The position numbers and the translations under genes were made by a program. DNA of 64,000 nt from assembly GCF_002216005.1 (NCBI RefSeq), contig NZ_NIQC01000013.1:1-64000 (forward strand). Reading direction: 5' to 3'. Positions 8,617 through 18,103 of the stretch are shown here, piece after piece. Within the stretch, counting starts at the first letter, position 1, and each line of letters starts with the position of its first letter. The notes under the pieces are model-generated. The model searched no databases, had not been told where the DNA came from, and saw only the letters and a program-made list of their open reading frames with translations. This stretch comes from Natranaerobius trueperi (lineage in GTDB: Bacteria > Bacillota > Natranaerobiia > Natranaerobiales > Natranaerobiaceae).

Positions 8617-8742
8617 GGATATATTAAGACTTGAGATTCCAGGTAGAGAAGAATATTTTATTGAAAATGTTGTATTTGATTAAAACGGAACATTAGCTGT
8701 TGATGGTGCTATGGAAGAACAGGTTAGAAGATTTCCTTACTA
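8617..8742 (+). pseudogene. Fragment of a HAD-type soluble P-type ATPase homologue
   Basis: Translation reads L-R-L-E-I-P-G-R-E-E-Y, then V-V-F-D-stop-N-G-T-L-A-V-D-G, and ends after about 40 residues. This is the N-terminus of the HAD hydrolases related to P-type ATPase phosphorylation domains. The catalytic D-x-N-G-T motif is broken by TAA at 8680-8682, one base away from a Tyr codon. After 8742 the frame meets unrelated sequence (an IS256 scar). Confidence 0.75.
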
Positions 8743-8744
8743 TC

Positions 8745-8840
8745 TGTCCTTTAAAATAATCACTTGTTGCAGTATTTGTCCTATTTTTTGTTCTGTTATT
8801 AAGGACTTTTTGTATATAAGTTACAAATAAAATAGATCAC
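8745..8840 (-). mobile_element. Vestige of an IS256 transposase C-terminus (copy 1)
   Basis: The minus strand reads a decayed Q-K-x-G-Q-I-L-Q...I-L-K-D end, matching the last residues of the IS256 transposase preserved at 13192-13377. The same flank (TTTTTTGTTCTG, then TATATAAGTTACAA) recurs at 10868-10955. Only the 3' tail of the element survives. Confidence 0.5.
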
Positions 8841-8974
8841 TTTGTTCTTCATATTTCCACTCTTAAACACCCATGTTATTTTTTGTTATATCAATCTTTA
8901 AAAAGCTTGAAAATGGCAACTTTAGCAGACCAACATTTATATCTTACATGATTAATTTCTTAGTTTTACAGTAT

Positions 8975-9018
8975 TAGGGCTTTCATCCCACGCTTTCATT
9001 CGTGGGATGAAAGCCCTA
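8975..9018. terminator. Strong 18-bp hairpin followed by T-run
   Basis: TAGGGCTTTCATCCCACG (8975-8992) and its perfect complement (9001-9018) enclose an 8-nt loop and are followed on the plus strand by a T-run. It would be a very efficient terminator on the plus strand. Its position just past the truncated IS1182 transposase (stop at 9024 on the minus strand) means it may instead be part of the element's end. Confidence 0.65.
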
Positions 9019-9023
9019 TTTTT

Positions 9024-9581
9024 TTAATAGAGTACAATCGAGTGTGAAAAAGACCATACGCATCTATTTTTAAATGCTCTACCAAGTATTTCAGACATAT
9101 TAAAATACCCTGTATCTGCTAGTGCCGTAATTTTTTGATCACTGAATATACTCCTTGTTTTTGTTACCATATTTGATAATTGACTCTGATCATTTATATC
9201 ATTTACTATTTCAAAGTTTACCAAGAATTTATATTTGTTATCTACTACTGCCTGCATATTATAACAGACTTCATATTTTCCATTATTCTTCATAGATTTA
9301 GCTTCAGGATCGGTTAAACAGACCTGCTTTATTCCCTCGTCTTTGAATTCCTTTTTGAGGGAATTAAGTTGATCAATCCTAGACTTGTAACTTTCAACTT
9401 TTTCATCCATAACTTGTTTCATATCTTGGTCTTCTTTTAAAACCAATTTCTTCTAAATTTAGGCTATCAACATAAGCTTCAATTACTCTACAGGGTTATC
9501 TTCAGTAACATAGTCATCTAATGTATTTGAAAATAACTTAATTTGATTTCTATCTGCACTTTCAATAAATGCCATCGCCAT
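9024..9581 (-). pseudogene. IS1182-family transposase, internally deleted and frameshifted
   Basis: The minus strand opens with AAGGAGTT and ATG at 9581. It reads AFIESADRNQIKLFS and LDDYVTEDNPV, the classic IS1182 N-terminus. A missing base after the NPV codons then breaks the frame; the correct reading resumes as V-I-E-A-Y-V-D-S-L-N-L-E-E. The open frame 9446-9024 holds the middle DDE region (L-T-D-P-E-A, Y-N-M-Q-A-V-V, A-D-T-G-Y-F-N). It jumps abruptly after MSEILG to an unrelated 18-residue end. This is a dead remnant with at least two lesions. Confidence 0.82.
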
Positions 9582-9718
9582 CAACTCCTTTACTATAATA
9601 AATTCGACAGCGATGGCTAATATCATCTTTTTTATTGCTTAATTGTTAGACAGTCTGGCGTGTGGAGTGTCAACATTAAGTAATATAGTAATAGAATTTC
9701 TAATTAGGACTTAAGTAA

Positions 9719-9747
9719 TTGACATATACCAAATATAGGGTTAAAAT
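9719..9747 (+). promoter_or_regulatory. Sigma-A promoter of the mrp gene
   Basis: TTGACA at 9719-9724, a 17-nt spacer and TAAAAT at 9742-9747, about 80 bases before the mrp start. The direct repeat CATATACCAAA (9723 and 9756) overlaps the promoter and the start-site region. Confidence 0.7.
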
Positions 9748-9828
9748 AAAATTAGCATATACCAAAATTTTATTTTTAGATTCACTATTAGATTGAATTA
9801 TTTCAATTACTTTAGGAGGGTATCACTA

Positions 9829-10608
9829 ATGGGTATGGAAAAACTATCTACAAATGAAGGTTCTAGTATCAAGAACATTGTAGCGGTTATGAGTGGAAAA
9901 GGTGGTGTTGGTAAGTCATTTGTAAGTTCTTTGTTGGCCTCTACGCTTAAAGGAAAAGGTTATAGAGTGGGAGTTTTAGATACAGATATTACTGGCCCTA
10001 GTATTCCAAAAATGTTTGGTGTTGAAAACGAAAAACCCATGGCTGATAAAGATGAAAATATTTTACCAGTATCTTCAGAAAATGGTATTAAAGTAATGTC
10101 AATAAATGTGCTTACAGAAAAGAAGGATGATCCCGTGATCTGGCGAGGACCGTTAATTGCCAATACTGTTAGTCAGTTCTACACAGATGTAGCCTGGGGT
10201 GAATTGGACTATTTAATTTTAGACCTACCTCCAGGAACAGGTGATGTACCTTTAACTGTTATGCAGCAAATCGATCTGTCAGGAATAGTGATAGTAACTT
10301 CTCCGCAAGATGTGGTTGATTTAATTGTCAAAAAATCTTATAGAATGGCTGAAATGCTATCAGTGCCTGTCTTGGGGATAGTAGAAAATATGAGCTATTT
10401 AGAATGTCCGGATTGTGGCAAGAAAATACAGGTGTTTGGGGAGAGCAAAGTTGACGAAAATAATTATGAAGTAGGGCTGGATCTAACTGCAAAACTTCCT
10501 TTAAAACATGATTTTGCTACATATGCCGATGAGGGCAAAATGGATAGTTTGAGAGGACCTCTACAAACTTTTAGTGAGGAACTAGTTTCTAAGTTACAAA
10601 ATAAATAA
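9829..10608 (+). CDS. mrp: Mrp/NBP35-family Fe-S cluster carrier ATPase
   Basis: A 259-residue P-loop protein of the MinD/Mrp group, which hold and transfer Fe-S clusters to apoproteins in the cytoplasm. The deviant Walker A motif (SGKGGVGKS) is near residues 23-31, the LDTD block follows, the LDLPPGTGD switch lies at about 130, and a C-x2-C pair (E-C-P-D-C-G) sits near residue 205. The start at 9829 follows AGGAGG (9814-9819); an ATG further upstream would precede the ribosome-binding site. The gene is monocistronic, between a consensus promoter and a terminator. Maturation of the local Fe-S enzymes is a plausible task, but this is not shown by the sequence. Confidence 0.88.
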   Translation: MGMEKLSTNEGSSIKNIVAVMSGKGGVGKSFVSSLLASTLKGKGYRVGVLDTDITGPSIPKMFGVENEKPMADKDENILPVSSENGIKVMSINVLTEKKDDPVIWRGPLIANTVSQFYTDVAWGELDYLILDLPPGTGDVPLTVMQQIDLSGIVIVTSPQDVVDLIVKKSYRMAEMLSVPVLGIVENMSYLECPDCGKKIQVFGESKVDENNYEVGLDLTAKLPLKHDFATYADEGKMDSLRGPLQTFSEELVSKLQNK

Positions 10609-10650
10609 CATTAGGGAAATGAAATTTAGTTAAAACTTACAGTTTATTAA

Positions 10651-10688
10651 AATAACCAGCTGTCGCATTGAAATGACAGTTGGTTATT
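10651..10688 (+). terminator. Terminator of mrp
   Basis: AATAACCAGCTGTC pairs with GACAGTTGGTTATT across a short loop and is followed by TTTTATTTTATT. Confidence 0.85.
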
Positions 10689-10867
10689 TTTATTTTATTA
10701 ATTCACAAGGAAGAAATTATTTACATATGATGGTATTTATTACACATTAGGGAGATATGCAATTTTTTGTGTAAAAAGTTTATAATTTGCACGCTGCTTT
10801 ATTAGTTTTAAAAGATAAATTTTGTCAAGATTTTTCCTTGAAATGAATATTCTCCCTCATTTCTTAT

Positions 10868-10955
10868 ATCCATCCTTCAAAATAAATGCTTAATAGTCCA
10901 ATATTTAAACCCAATTTTTTGTTCTGCTATTCAAGACATCTAGTATATATTAGTT
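10868..10955 (-). mobile_element. Vestige of an IS256 transposase C-terminus (copy 2)
   Basis: CCTTCAAAATAAATGCTTA and CCCAATTTTTTGTTCT match, with scattered changes, the 3' end of the IS256 transposase at 13198-13254. On the minus strand this encodes Q-K-I-G-x-x-Y-W-x-I-K-H-L. It lies directly downstream of the first peptide-binding protein gene. No transposase upstream of the tail remains. Confidence 0.6.
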
Positions 10956-10973
10956 ACAACTTTTTAGCTCACC

Positions 10974-12620
10974 TTATTTGTCGATATAAGCGTTTCTAAT
11001 TCCCATCATACCAAAGTCTGGTTGTGTAATCCCTTTGACGTATTTTTGTTTGTAAGTATTCTCCGTATAATAAACATAAGGAATTATTACACTTTCTTCC
11101 TTTACTAAAATTCTTTCAGCCTGTTTGAAATTTTCAAACCTTTCATCTTCACAAAGGCTCAATGCCGCTTTATCGACTAATTCATCAAATTCAGAACATG
11201 ACCATCCTGTAGGTATGATATCAGCATCTGTTTTCCATATTTCTAATAGAGAATTTGGATCATTATAAGGTGCATGAGCTCCTTTGAAACCCATCTCATA
11301 GTCTAATTCTCTATTTCGTTCTTGAAATACTGGCCACTCTGTTGAATCTAATACTACATTAATTCCTAATTCTTTACTAAAAACCTGTTGTAAGTATTCT
11401 GCAAAATCTTGCCTATCACTAGGTAGCATAATTTCAAGTGTGATTTCACTAGGTTCTTTTTCTTTTCCTAACTCTTCTAATCCCTCTTCAAAAAGAGCTT
11501 TAGCATCAGGATTTTCCTGAAGCAACTCCGTGATAGGATCTATACTAACTTGTTCTCGAAAGCTTTTACCATCAAGCTCAATGGGAGGTGCTAACCAGCC
11601 ATATGCAGCTCTATTTACATTTTGATGAAAATTGTCTTGAATCTCTTCACGGTCTATAGCAACAGAAAAAGCTTGTCTTATTTTTGGATTAGATAAAAGT
11701 TCTATTTCCTGATTCATGAAAATATAGCCTGTTCTCGGAAGATATTGAGTAGAGCTTTTAAGATCATCGTGTTTATCTAATTCCTCTATCCATTCTGCAC
11801 TTTCCACTGTAGCAACATCTACGTTTCCATTTTTTAACTCACCCATTAAAGCACTCTCTTCGTTAATAATTTTCATATTCACAGTTTCCAATTTAACTGA
11901 ATCTTTGTCCCAGTAATTTTCGTTTTTAACTAACGTAATATTGTTATTATGGACCCATTCATCAACTTTAAAAGGACCAGTAAATACTAACTTATCAGAT
12001 TCAGTACCATAAGAAGAACCATATTTTTCAATAATGTCTTTTCTTTGTGGGGTCATAGTACTTCCTGATGTTAAATGTAAAAAATGAGGTACAGGATTTT
12101 CTAGTTTAATCTTTAATGTGTGGTCATCAATTGCTTCTACTCCAGCTTTTTGAACATTTAGTTCTCCACTTGCAATTTCAGAAGCATTTTTTATATCATA
12201 TAGAAAAGATGACATTGGTGAAGCTGTTTTAGGATCAAGAATTCTTTTAATACCATATTCAAAATGTTTAGCAAGTAAGGGTTCACCATCAGACCATTTA
12301 GTATCTCTTAAATGAAAGGTCCATTCTAACCCTTCCTCACATACATCCCATGATTTTGCTGCTCCTGGAACAATTACAGTTTCATCATCTTTAACATCTA
12401 ACCTAGTTAAAGGTTCCATCACTCGTTCTATTACTTGAGCTGAATTATTATCTGAACCTATAGCTGGATCTAGAGATTCCGGTTCACCTGCTAACGAAAG
12501 ACTGAGTTCCTGTTCTACTTCTCCATTTGTTGATGTTTTTTCATCATTATCACAAGCAGATAAAGTCAAGCTAACTAAAATCATTAATGATAAAATAGAA
12601 ATTAAAAACTTCTTTTTCAT
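10974..12620 (-). CDS. Peptide ABC transporter substrate-binding lipoprotein (SBP_bac_5), paralogue 1
   Basis: A 548-residue extracellular binding protein of the DppA/OppA family. It has a signal peptide and a lipobox ending L-S-A-C at Cys23, so it should be lipid-anchored outside the membrane. The normal order of lobes is present: the EPESLDPA start, the EWTFHLRD and W-S-D-G-E-P blocks near 105-120, and the C-terminal VFQERN...Y-E-M-G-F region. It is clearly homologous to the genes at 14447-16123 and 16235-17893 and ends with the same I-R-N-A-Y-I-D-K tail as the latter. These three probably serve the divergent dppBCDF operon at 18104. The many acidic residues are notable. Confidence 0.9.
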   Translation of the reverse strand: MKKKFLISILSLMILVSLTLSACDNDEKTSTNGEVEQELSLSLAGEPESLDPAIGSDNNSAQVIERVMEPLTRLDVKDDETVIVPGAAKSWDVCEEGLEWTFHLRDTKWSDGEPLLAKHFEYGIKRILDPKTASPMSSFLYDIKNASEIASGELNVQKAGVEAIDDHTLKIKLENPVPHFLHLTSGSTMTPQRKDIIEKYGSSYGTESDKLVFTGPFKVDEWVHNNNITLVKNENYWDKDSVKLETVNMKIINEESALMGELKNGNVDVATVESAEWIEELDKHDDLKSSTQYLPRTGYIFMNQEIELLSNPKIRQAFSVAIDREEIQDNFHQNVNRAAYGWLAPPIELDGKSFREQVSIDPITELLQENPDAKALFEEGLEELGKEKEPSEITLEIMLPSDRQDFAEYLQQVFSKELGINVVLDSTEWPVFQERNRELDYEMGFKGAHAPYNDPNSLLEIWKTDADIIPTGWSCSEFDELVDKAALSLCEDERFENFKQAERILVKEESVIIPYVYYTENTYKQKYVKGITQPDFGMMGIRNAYIDK

Positions 12621-12668
12621 AATTTACCCTCCTTAATACTACTTAAGTTTATTAAATTGTATGATATT

Positions 12669-12742
12669 TGAATCAGTCTCCGGCCCGGAGTTAAAATGTT
12701 CTTAGGCCAAAAAAACCCTCAGGGATAAAGGAGACTGATTCA
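12669..12742. repeat. 13-bp inverted repeat at the edge of an IS remnant
   Basis: TGAATCAGTCTCC (12669-12681) is perfectly repeated, inverted, as GGAGACTGATTCA (12730-12742). The right arm overlaps the ribosome-binding site and the ATG of the zinc-ribbon transposase remnant. In RNA this would sequester the start, the usual way an IS protects itself from read-through transcription. Confidence 0.7.
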
Positions 12743-13060
12743 TGGCTAAAGTTGTGTGCCCTAGATGCAATAACAACCACTCTGACAAGTTTTATAAGTA
12801 TACTTTTGATAAGTATGGTCATCAAAAGTATCAATGTAAAGAATGTTTCCGTCAGTTGCACCCGACTCTAGCTGAGGGCGGAGATAGAAGAGGCCCTAAT
12901 AAACCTCATAAATATCCCTCTTACCCTAAATGCGGTAAAGCCACTTTTTTTTCATCATGACTATAAGTTCTACTCTATCTTTAGGTGCTGAGCCAAGGAG
13001 TCTGTCAAGTAATTGGTGTAAACATTCCGATAATGCATATAAGAATAATTTAATTACAGG
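12742..13060 (+). pseudogene. Zinc-ribbon IS transposase, N-terminal fragment, frameshifted
   Basis: The 72-residue frame begins with a two-pair zinc ribbon (C-P-R-C at 6-9, C-K-E-C at 32-35) and a third partial pair (Y-P-K-C), typical of the DNA-binding head of several IS transposases. At a T8 run (12915-12922) the frame is lost. With one T fewer it would continue H-H-D-Y-K-F-Y-S-I-F-R-C before meeting TGA. The catalytic domain is absent. The exact IS family is not certain. Confidence 0.7.
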
Positions 13061-13075
13061 ATAAAATCATGGGTA

Positions 13076-13121
13076 AATCGAGGGAGTTCCTTAGATAAGG
13101 GGATCATCTCCCTCGATTTAT
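13076..13121. terminator. Hairpin between two IS remnants
   Basis: AAATCGAGGGAG (near 13076) pairs perfectly with CTCCCTCGATTT (near 13121) and is followed by ATCATTTTT. It may be a terminator or the end structure of the neighbouring element. Confidence 0.5.
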
Positions 13122-13191
13122 CATTTTTGTTGTTATATGGTAACTAGTGAGTAAAGAACTCCTAGTATACAACTACCAAAGAAAAATTTTC

Positions 13192-14346
13192 TCATATTCG
13201 TCCTTCGAAATAAATGCTTAGTTGTCCCAGTATCTGAGCCCAATTTTTTGTTCTCATAGTCCATTTTTTAGTGATATCCATAATCGCAAGATAAAGCATT
13301 TTTAATAATGATTCATCTGTTGGGAAGATGCTCTTTGATTTAGTCACTTTTCTCAATTGACGGTTATAGCTTTCCATAGAATTATTAGTATAAATTAATT
13401 TTCTAACTTCTTCGGGATTTTAAACATAGCAGAGAGCTTGTCCCAATTATCTCTCCAAGATCTAATTGATATTTCATATTTACTTCCCCATTTTTCTTCA
13501 AGGTTATCTAGCTCTGTTAAAGCTACTTCCTCAGTCGGTGCTCTATAAACATTTTTAAGATCGTTACAAAATTCTTTTCGGTCTTTATATGATATACACT
13601 TTGTGCTATTTCTAATTTGGTGAATTATGCAGCTTTGAATTTCTGCACTTGGGTAAACAGCATGTATTGCATCTGAAAAACCTTTCAAACCATCTATTGA
13701 TACAATTAAAATATCTTCTACTCCTCGGTTCTTTAATTCATTAATAATCTTAACCAGTACTTAGAACTTTCATTTTCTCCTATCCAAATACCTAAGACAT
13801 CTTTCATACCATCTAAATCAATCCCAATAGCCATATATGCTGCTTTATTCACTATTCGACCATCTTGTCTCACTTTGTAGTGAACGGCATCCATGACTAC
13901 ATGTGCATAGACTCTTGATAATGGACGATTTTGCCATTCTTTAATCAAAGGAACTATTTTATCTGTTATTCCAGAGATTAATGTAGATGAAGCATCTACG
14001 CCATAAAGATCTTGTAAATGAGCTTGTATATCTCTTACCGTCATACCCTTTGCATACATACTTAATACTTGATATATCTCTCTGATTCTTTTTCACTAGT
14101 TGTGGTTCAAATTCGCCTTCACGATCTCTTGGTACTTCGACTTCTATATTGCCATAATTTGACCTTAGTTGTTTTTCTCTCTTTCCATTTCGACTATTTG
14201 TAGTTTCCTTTTCTCGGTAATGTCGTTTACATCTTTTAGTTTACCTTGTTTCATCATTTCTCTTACTTTTTTTTGTCTATTAAATTCATAACGGTGCAAA
14301 CCTCCCATTCTATTTTTTTATACATCATTTCGGAAGGTTTACACCG
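13192..14346 (-). pseudogene. IS256-family transposase, broken into several frames
   Basis: Minus-strand pieces together reconstruct most of an IS256/Mutator-type transposase. 14059-13733 holds YAKGMTVRDIQAHLQDLYG and the DAVHYKVRQDGR block. 13688-13395 holds IQSCIIHQIRNSTK. 13377-13192 holds ESYNRQLRKVTKS and the C-terminus N-W-A-Q-I-L-G-Q-L. Frames change near 13390 and 13735, and a stop follows E-S-S-K-Y-W. Upstream to about 14270, V-P-R-D-R-E-G-E-F-E-P-Q and KQGKLKD are readable in shifted frames. An inverted repeat at 14292-14306 and 14332-14346 (CGGTGCAAACCTCCC type) marks the right end. The element split the binding-protein cluster but is now inactive. Confidence 0.88.
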
Positions 14347-14446
14347 TTTATTTTACACTCTCGAGCCAACAAGAGCTGAATCACTCTTTCTATGTCCCTA
14401 AAAACGAGCAAAAGATTTAATTTTTCATATAAACTTTACCGAATCA

Positions 14447-16123
14447 TTACTTATCAATATAACCATATTTATATAAAGGTGGTCCAAATGCTGGGTGCAT
14501 AACTCCCTCAACATATTCATGAGTATAAATGTTTCTCATATGATATAAATATGGAGCTATAGTAGCATCCTTTTTTAGTAAAATTCGTTCAGCCTCATTT
14601 AGCATCTCAAATCGTTCTTCGTTATCGATACTTGTAGAAGACTTCTCTATTAATCTATCATATCTCTCATTAGACCACCCGGTAGGAATTATTCCAGTTC
14701 CTGTAACCCAAATGTCTAATAAGGTTAAAGGATCATTATAATAACCTCCTCTTGATTTATATCCCATCTCATAATCTAACTGTCTATTTCTTTCTTGAAA
14801 TACCGGCCATTCTGCTGAGTCTATTTCTATATTTATTCCTAATTCTTCATTATAAAGCTGTTGTAAAAATTCTGGGAATTCTCTACCTTCTTGACTTGGT
14901 GTCATTAATTCAACTGTAATATCACTTGGCTCTTCACTCTTACCTAGTTCTTTTAAACCTTCAATTAATAACTCCTTTGGTTCAGGATTTTCTTCAATTA
15001 GATCTTTAACTGGATCTCCTGCCTTCTCTCTATAATTTTCATCTCCAATATCTATTGGCGGAGCAACCCATCCATAAGCTGCTTCATATAAATCTTGATA
15101 AATATCATTTTGTATAGTTTCTCTATCTAAAACAATAGAAAAAGCTTGTCTAACTTTATTATTAGAGAATAATTCGTTTTCTTGGTTAAAGAACATATAA
15201 GAAGTTCTAACTTGATGGTCTCGCAACTTATTTAAGCCATCTTCTTGGTCCAATTTATCAATCCATTCTGCACTACTAGCATCAACAACGTCTATATTAC
15301 TATTTATAAATTCACCCATTACGGCACTCTCTTCACCAATTATCTTAATATTAATCTCATTTAGATTAACTGAATCTTTATCCCAATATTTTTCATTTTT
15401 AGATAACGTAATTATATTATTATGTACCCAGTCATCTATAACAAAAGGTCCATTAAATACTAGTTTATCTGCTTCAGTACCATATGATTCACCATGTTCC
15501 TCAACTACATCTTTTCTCTGAGGTTGGAACATCCTATCATATGTAAGGTCAATGAAGTGTGCTTGAGGTTTTTCTAATTCAATTTTAAGAGTTTTTTTGT
15601 CGATAGCTTCAATACCAGCTTTTGAAACATCTAACTCATTGTTAATAATTTCTTCAGCGTTTTTTATTGGTGTTAATTGAGAAGCAATTGGAGAAGCGGT
15701 TTCAGGATCTAAAGTCCTTTGTACTCCGTATACAAAATCATCTGCTGTTACAGGTTCTCCATCTGACCATTTTGCATCCCTTAAATAGAAAGTCCATTCT
15801 AAACCATCATCAGATGTCTCCCATGATTTAGCTATCCCTGGAGCCACCACATCATTGCCCTCTTCATCGACTTCTAATCTCGTTAGGTTTTCCATACACT
15901 GGATTAACACTGTATATCCATTAACATCAGAGGCTCTTGCTACATCTAATGTATCGGGTTCGGAGTTAATTGATACATTTAAAACCTGTTCACTTTTTCC
16001 ACTCACTTCACTTGAATCTGACTTATCTGTTTCTTCTCCTCCACAAGCAGTTAAAATAGAAGCACCTATTAAAACTAGAACTAACAACAATAAATTTTTT
16101 CTCACTTTAATATCCCCTTTCAA
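14447..16123 (-). CDS. Peptide ABC transporter substrate-binding lipoprotein, paralogue 2
   Basis: A 558-residue DppA/OppA-type protein with a signal peptide and a lipobox (L-T-A-C) near residue 27. Domain order is normal: N-terminal EPDTLDVA, EWTFYLRDAKWSDGEP at about 110-125, then the second-lobe V-F-Q-E-R-N-R...Y-E-M-G-Y region and the tail Y-G-Y-I-D-K. It is the most diverged of the three paralogues, which suggests a different peptide preference. The IS256 remnant lies between it and paralogue 1. It is transcribed away from the dpp permease operon. Confidence 0.9.
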   Translation of the reverse strand: MKGDIKVRKNLLLLVLVLIGASILTACGGEETDKSDSSEVSGKSEQVLNVSINSEPDTLDVARASDVNGYTVLIQCMENLTRLEVDEEGNDVVAPGIAKSWETSDDGLEWTFYLRDAKWSDGEPVTADDFVYGVQRTLDPETASPIASQLTPIKNAEEIINNELDVSKAGIEAIDKKTLKIELEKPQAHFIDLTYDRMFQPQRKDVVEEHGESYGTEADKLVFNGPFVIDDWVHNNIITLSKNEKYWDKDSVNLNEINIKIIGEESAVMGEFINSNIDVVDASSAEWIDKLDQEDGLNKLRDHQVRTSYMFFNQENELFSNNKVRQAFSIVLDRETIQNDIYQDLYEAAYGWVAPPIDIGDENYREKAGDPVKDLIEENPEPKELLIEGLKELGKSEEPSDITVELMTPSQEGREFPEFLQQLYNEELGINIEIDSAEWPVFQERNRQLDYEMGYKSRGGYYNDPLTLLDIWVTGTGIIPTGWSNERYDRLIEKSSTSIDNEERFEMLNEAERILLKKDATIAPYLYHMRNIYTHEYVEGVMHPAFGPPLYKYGYIDK

Positions 16124-16187
16124 ATTATAATTTACTTAGATTACGCTAATTTTAAACGTTTAATAAAATATTGTTTCAATGATATTA

Positions 16188-16224
16188 TCTCAAGGACTAA
16201 TATTATAATAATCAGTCCTTGAGA
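16188..16224 (-). terminator. Hairpin after paralogue 3
   Basis: TCTCAAGGACT and AGTCCTTGAGA form an 11-bp perfect stem with a 15-nt AT-rich loop just past the gene ending at 16235. The T-run is weak, so it may be only a partial terminator or an mRNA 3' end stabiliser. Confidence 0.55.
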
Positions 16225-16234
16225 ATACTTTAGT

Positions 16235-17893
16235 TTACTTCTCAATATAAGCGTTTCTAATTGTCAACATTCCAAAGTCAGGTTGCATAACACCTTTGAC
16301 ATATTCATGCTTGTATAAGTTTTCAGTATGATATGCATAAGGAATCATAGCACTTTCTTCTTTTAATAAATATTTTTCTGCTTCTTTAAACTTTTCAAGT
16401 CTTTCTTCTTCACACATACTTACTGCAGCTTCTAGAACCAATTCATCATAATCCGAACATGCCCAACCAATAGGAACAGTATCGTTATCACTCAGCCATA
16501 AATCTAAGAACCCTGCAGGATCATTATAGTGGCTTCCCCAAGATTTAAAGCCCATTTCATAATCTAATTCTCGGTTACGTTCTTGAAATACCGGCCATTC
16601 TGCTGGGTCTAACTCTACTGTTATGCCTAATTCTTCACTAAAGACTTGTTGTAAGTATTCTGCGAAATCTTCTCCTTGACCACTAGGTAACATAATTGTT
16701 ACTGTAATATCGTTTGGATCCTTCCCTAACTCTTCTAATCCCTCTTCGAATAAAGCTTTAGGGTCATTATTTTCATCAATCAGCTCTTTTAATGGAGCAG
16801 TACCGACTTGATCTCGAAAACTTACACCTTCTTCGATGTCTACTGGAGGAGCTACCCAACCATATGCAGCTTCCTTAATACCATCATGTATATTATCCTG
16901 AATTTCTTCGCGGTCTAAGGCGATAGAGAAAGCTTGTCTTACTTTTCTGTTAGAAAATAATTCAATTTCGTGATTCATGAATACATAGGAAGTTCTAGGG
17001 ATCAATTGAGTAGAACTTTTAAGACTATCATGTTCATCTAATTGTTCTATCCATTCAATACTTCCGGCAGTAGCAATATCAATATTTCCATTCTGAAGCT
17101 CTCCCATTAAAGCACTCTCTTCGTTAATTATTTTTAAATTGACTTCTTCTAAATTAACAGATTCATTATCCCAGTATTTTTCATTTTTCGACAAAGTAAC
17201 ACTACTATTGTGAACCCATTCATCTACCTTAAAAGGGCCACAATACACTATCTTGTCCGCTTGTGTACCATACGAGGATCCATACTTTTCAATAATATCT
17301 TCTCTTTGTGGGATGATAGCTCTCCCTGTCGTTAAGCTTAAAAAGTATGGAACAGGATCTTCTAGAGTAATTTTTAAAGTCTTATCATCTGTAGCTTCAA
17401 CGCCCGCTTTTTCGACAGCTAACTCTCCACGAGAAACTTTGGATGCATTTTTTATAGGATTTAACAATGTAGAGTTTGGTGATGCAGTTTCAGGATTAAG
17501 AATTCTTTTTATTCCATATTCAAAATGTTCAGCAACTAATGGCTCACCATCGGACCACTTAGCATCACGTAAATGAAAAGTCCATTCCAATCCATCATCA
17601 CAAACTTCCCATGACTTAGCAGCTCCAGGAACAACTACTGTTTCACCCTCTTCATTTACTTCTAACCTAGTTAAAGGTTCCATCACCCTCATTAATACTT
17701 GGGCAGAGTTATTATCCGACCCTTTAGCCACATCTAGTGATTCCGGCTCTCCCGCTAATGCAAGGTTTAGCACCTGTTCTACTTCGTCTAATTGGTCTGT
17801 TTCAGAAGTATCAGCTTCACCACCACATGCTGATAGTAATAAACTTCCAAAAAGCATTGATAGTAAAACTACAAAAACATTTTTCTTGCTCAT
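16235..17893 (-). CDS. Peptide ABC transporter substrate-binding lipoprotein, paralogue 3
   Basis: A 552-residue SBP_bac_5 lipoprotein (lipobox L-S-A-C at Cys23). It is very similar to paralogue 1 throughout, including A-G-E-P-E-S-L-D, S-D-N-N-S-A-Q-V and the I-R-N-A-Y-I-E-K end. It starts 211 bp from the divergent permease gene at 18104, so the two directions probably share a control region. Its closeness to paralogue 1 indicates a recent tandem duplication. Confidence 0.9.
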   Translation of the reverse strand: MSKKNVFVVLLSMLFGSLLLSACGGEADTSETDQLDEVEQVLNLALAGEPESLDVAKGSDNNSAQVLMRVMEPLTRLEVNEEGETVVVPGAAKSWEVCDDGLEWTFHLRDAKWSDGEPLVAEHFEYGIKRILNPETASPNSTLLNPIKNASKVSRGELAVEKAGVEATDDKTLKITLEDPVPYFLSLTTGRAIIPQREDIIEKYGSSYGTQADKIVYCGPFKVDEWVHNSSVTLSKNEKYWDNESVNLEEVNLKIINEESALMGELQNGNIDIATAGSIEWIEQLDEHDSLKSSTQLIPRTSYVFMNHEIELFSNRKVRQAFSIALDREEIQDNIHDGIKEAAYGWVAPPVDIEEGVSFRDQVGTAPLKELIDENNDPKALFEEGLEELGKDPNDITVTIMLPSGQGEDFAEYLQQVFSEELGITVELDPAEWPVFQERNRELDYEMGFKSWGSHYNDPAGFLDLWLSDNDTVPIGWACSDYDELVLEAAVSMCEEERLEKFKEAEKYLLKEESAMIPYAYHTENLYKHEYVKGVMQPDFGMLTIRNAYIEK

Positions 17894-18103
17894 AAATTAG
17901 GCCCCCTTTTTTAATTTGATTTATGTGATTGTTATAACAAAACTAGATTAAATATAACACGCTTCAAAGTACACAACAAATCGTAACTTTCTATGTTTTA
18001 GTCTACAAGTATAGACATAAACAATTACAAAAAGTGCTTGTTCAATGTTACTATTGTTGGTGTATGTCGTTAATTACTTCACAAATTTGAAAGGGGGACT
18101 ATT

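Noticed and set aside
12669-12742. Inverted repeat considered as a possible operator for the peptide-binding protein gene.
   Set aside because: It borders and partly overlaps the zinc-ribbon transposase remnant, so an IS end or self-protection hairpin is the simpler reading.
17894-18103. Searched the divergent control region of the peptide-binding and permease genes for a riboswitch or clear operator.
   Set aside because: Only a short GTCTA/TAGAC repeat near 18002-18016 and no convincing promoter pair or known RNA motif.
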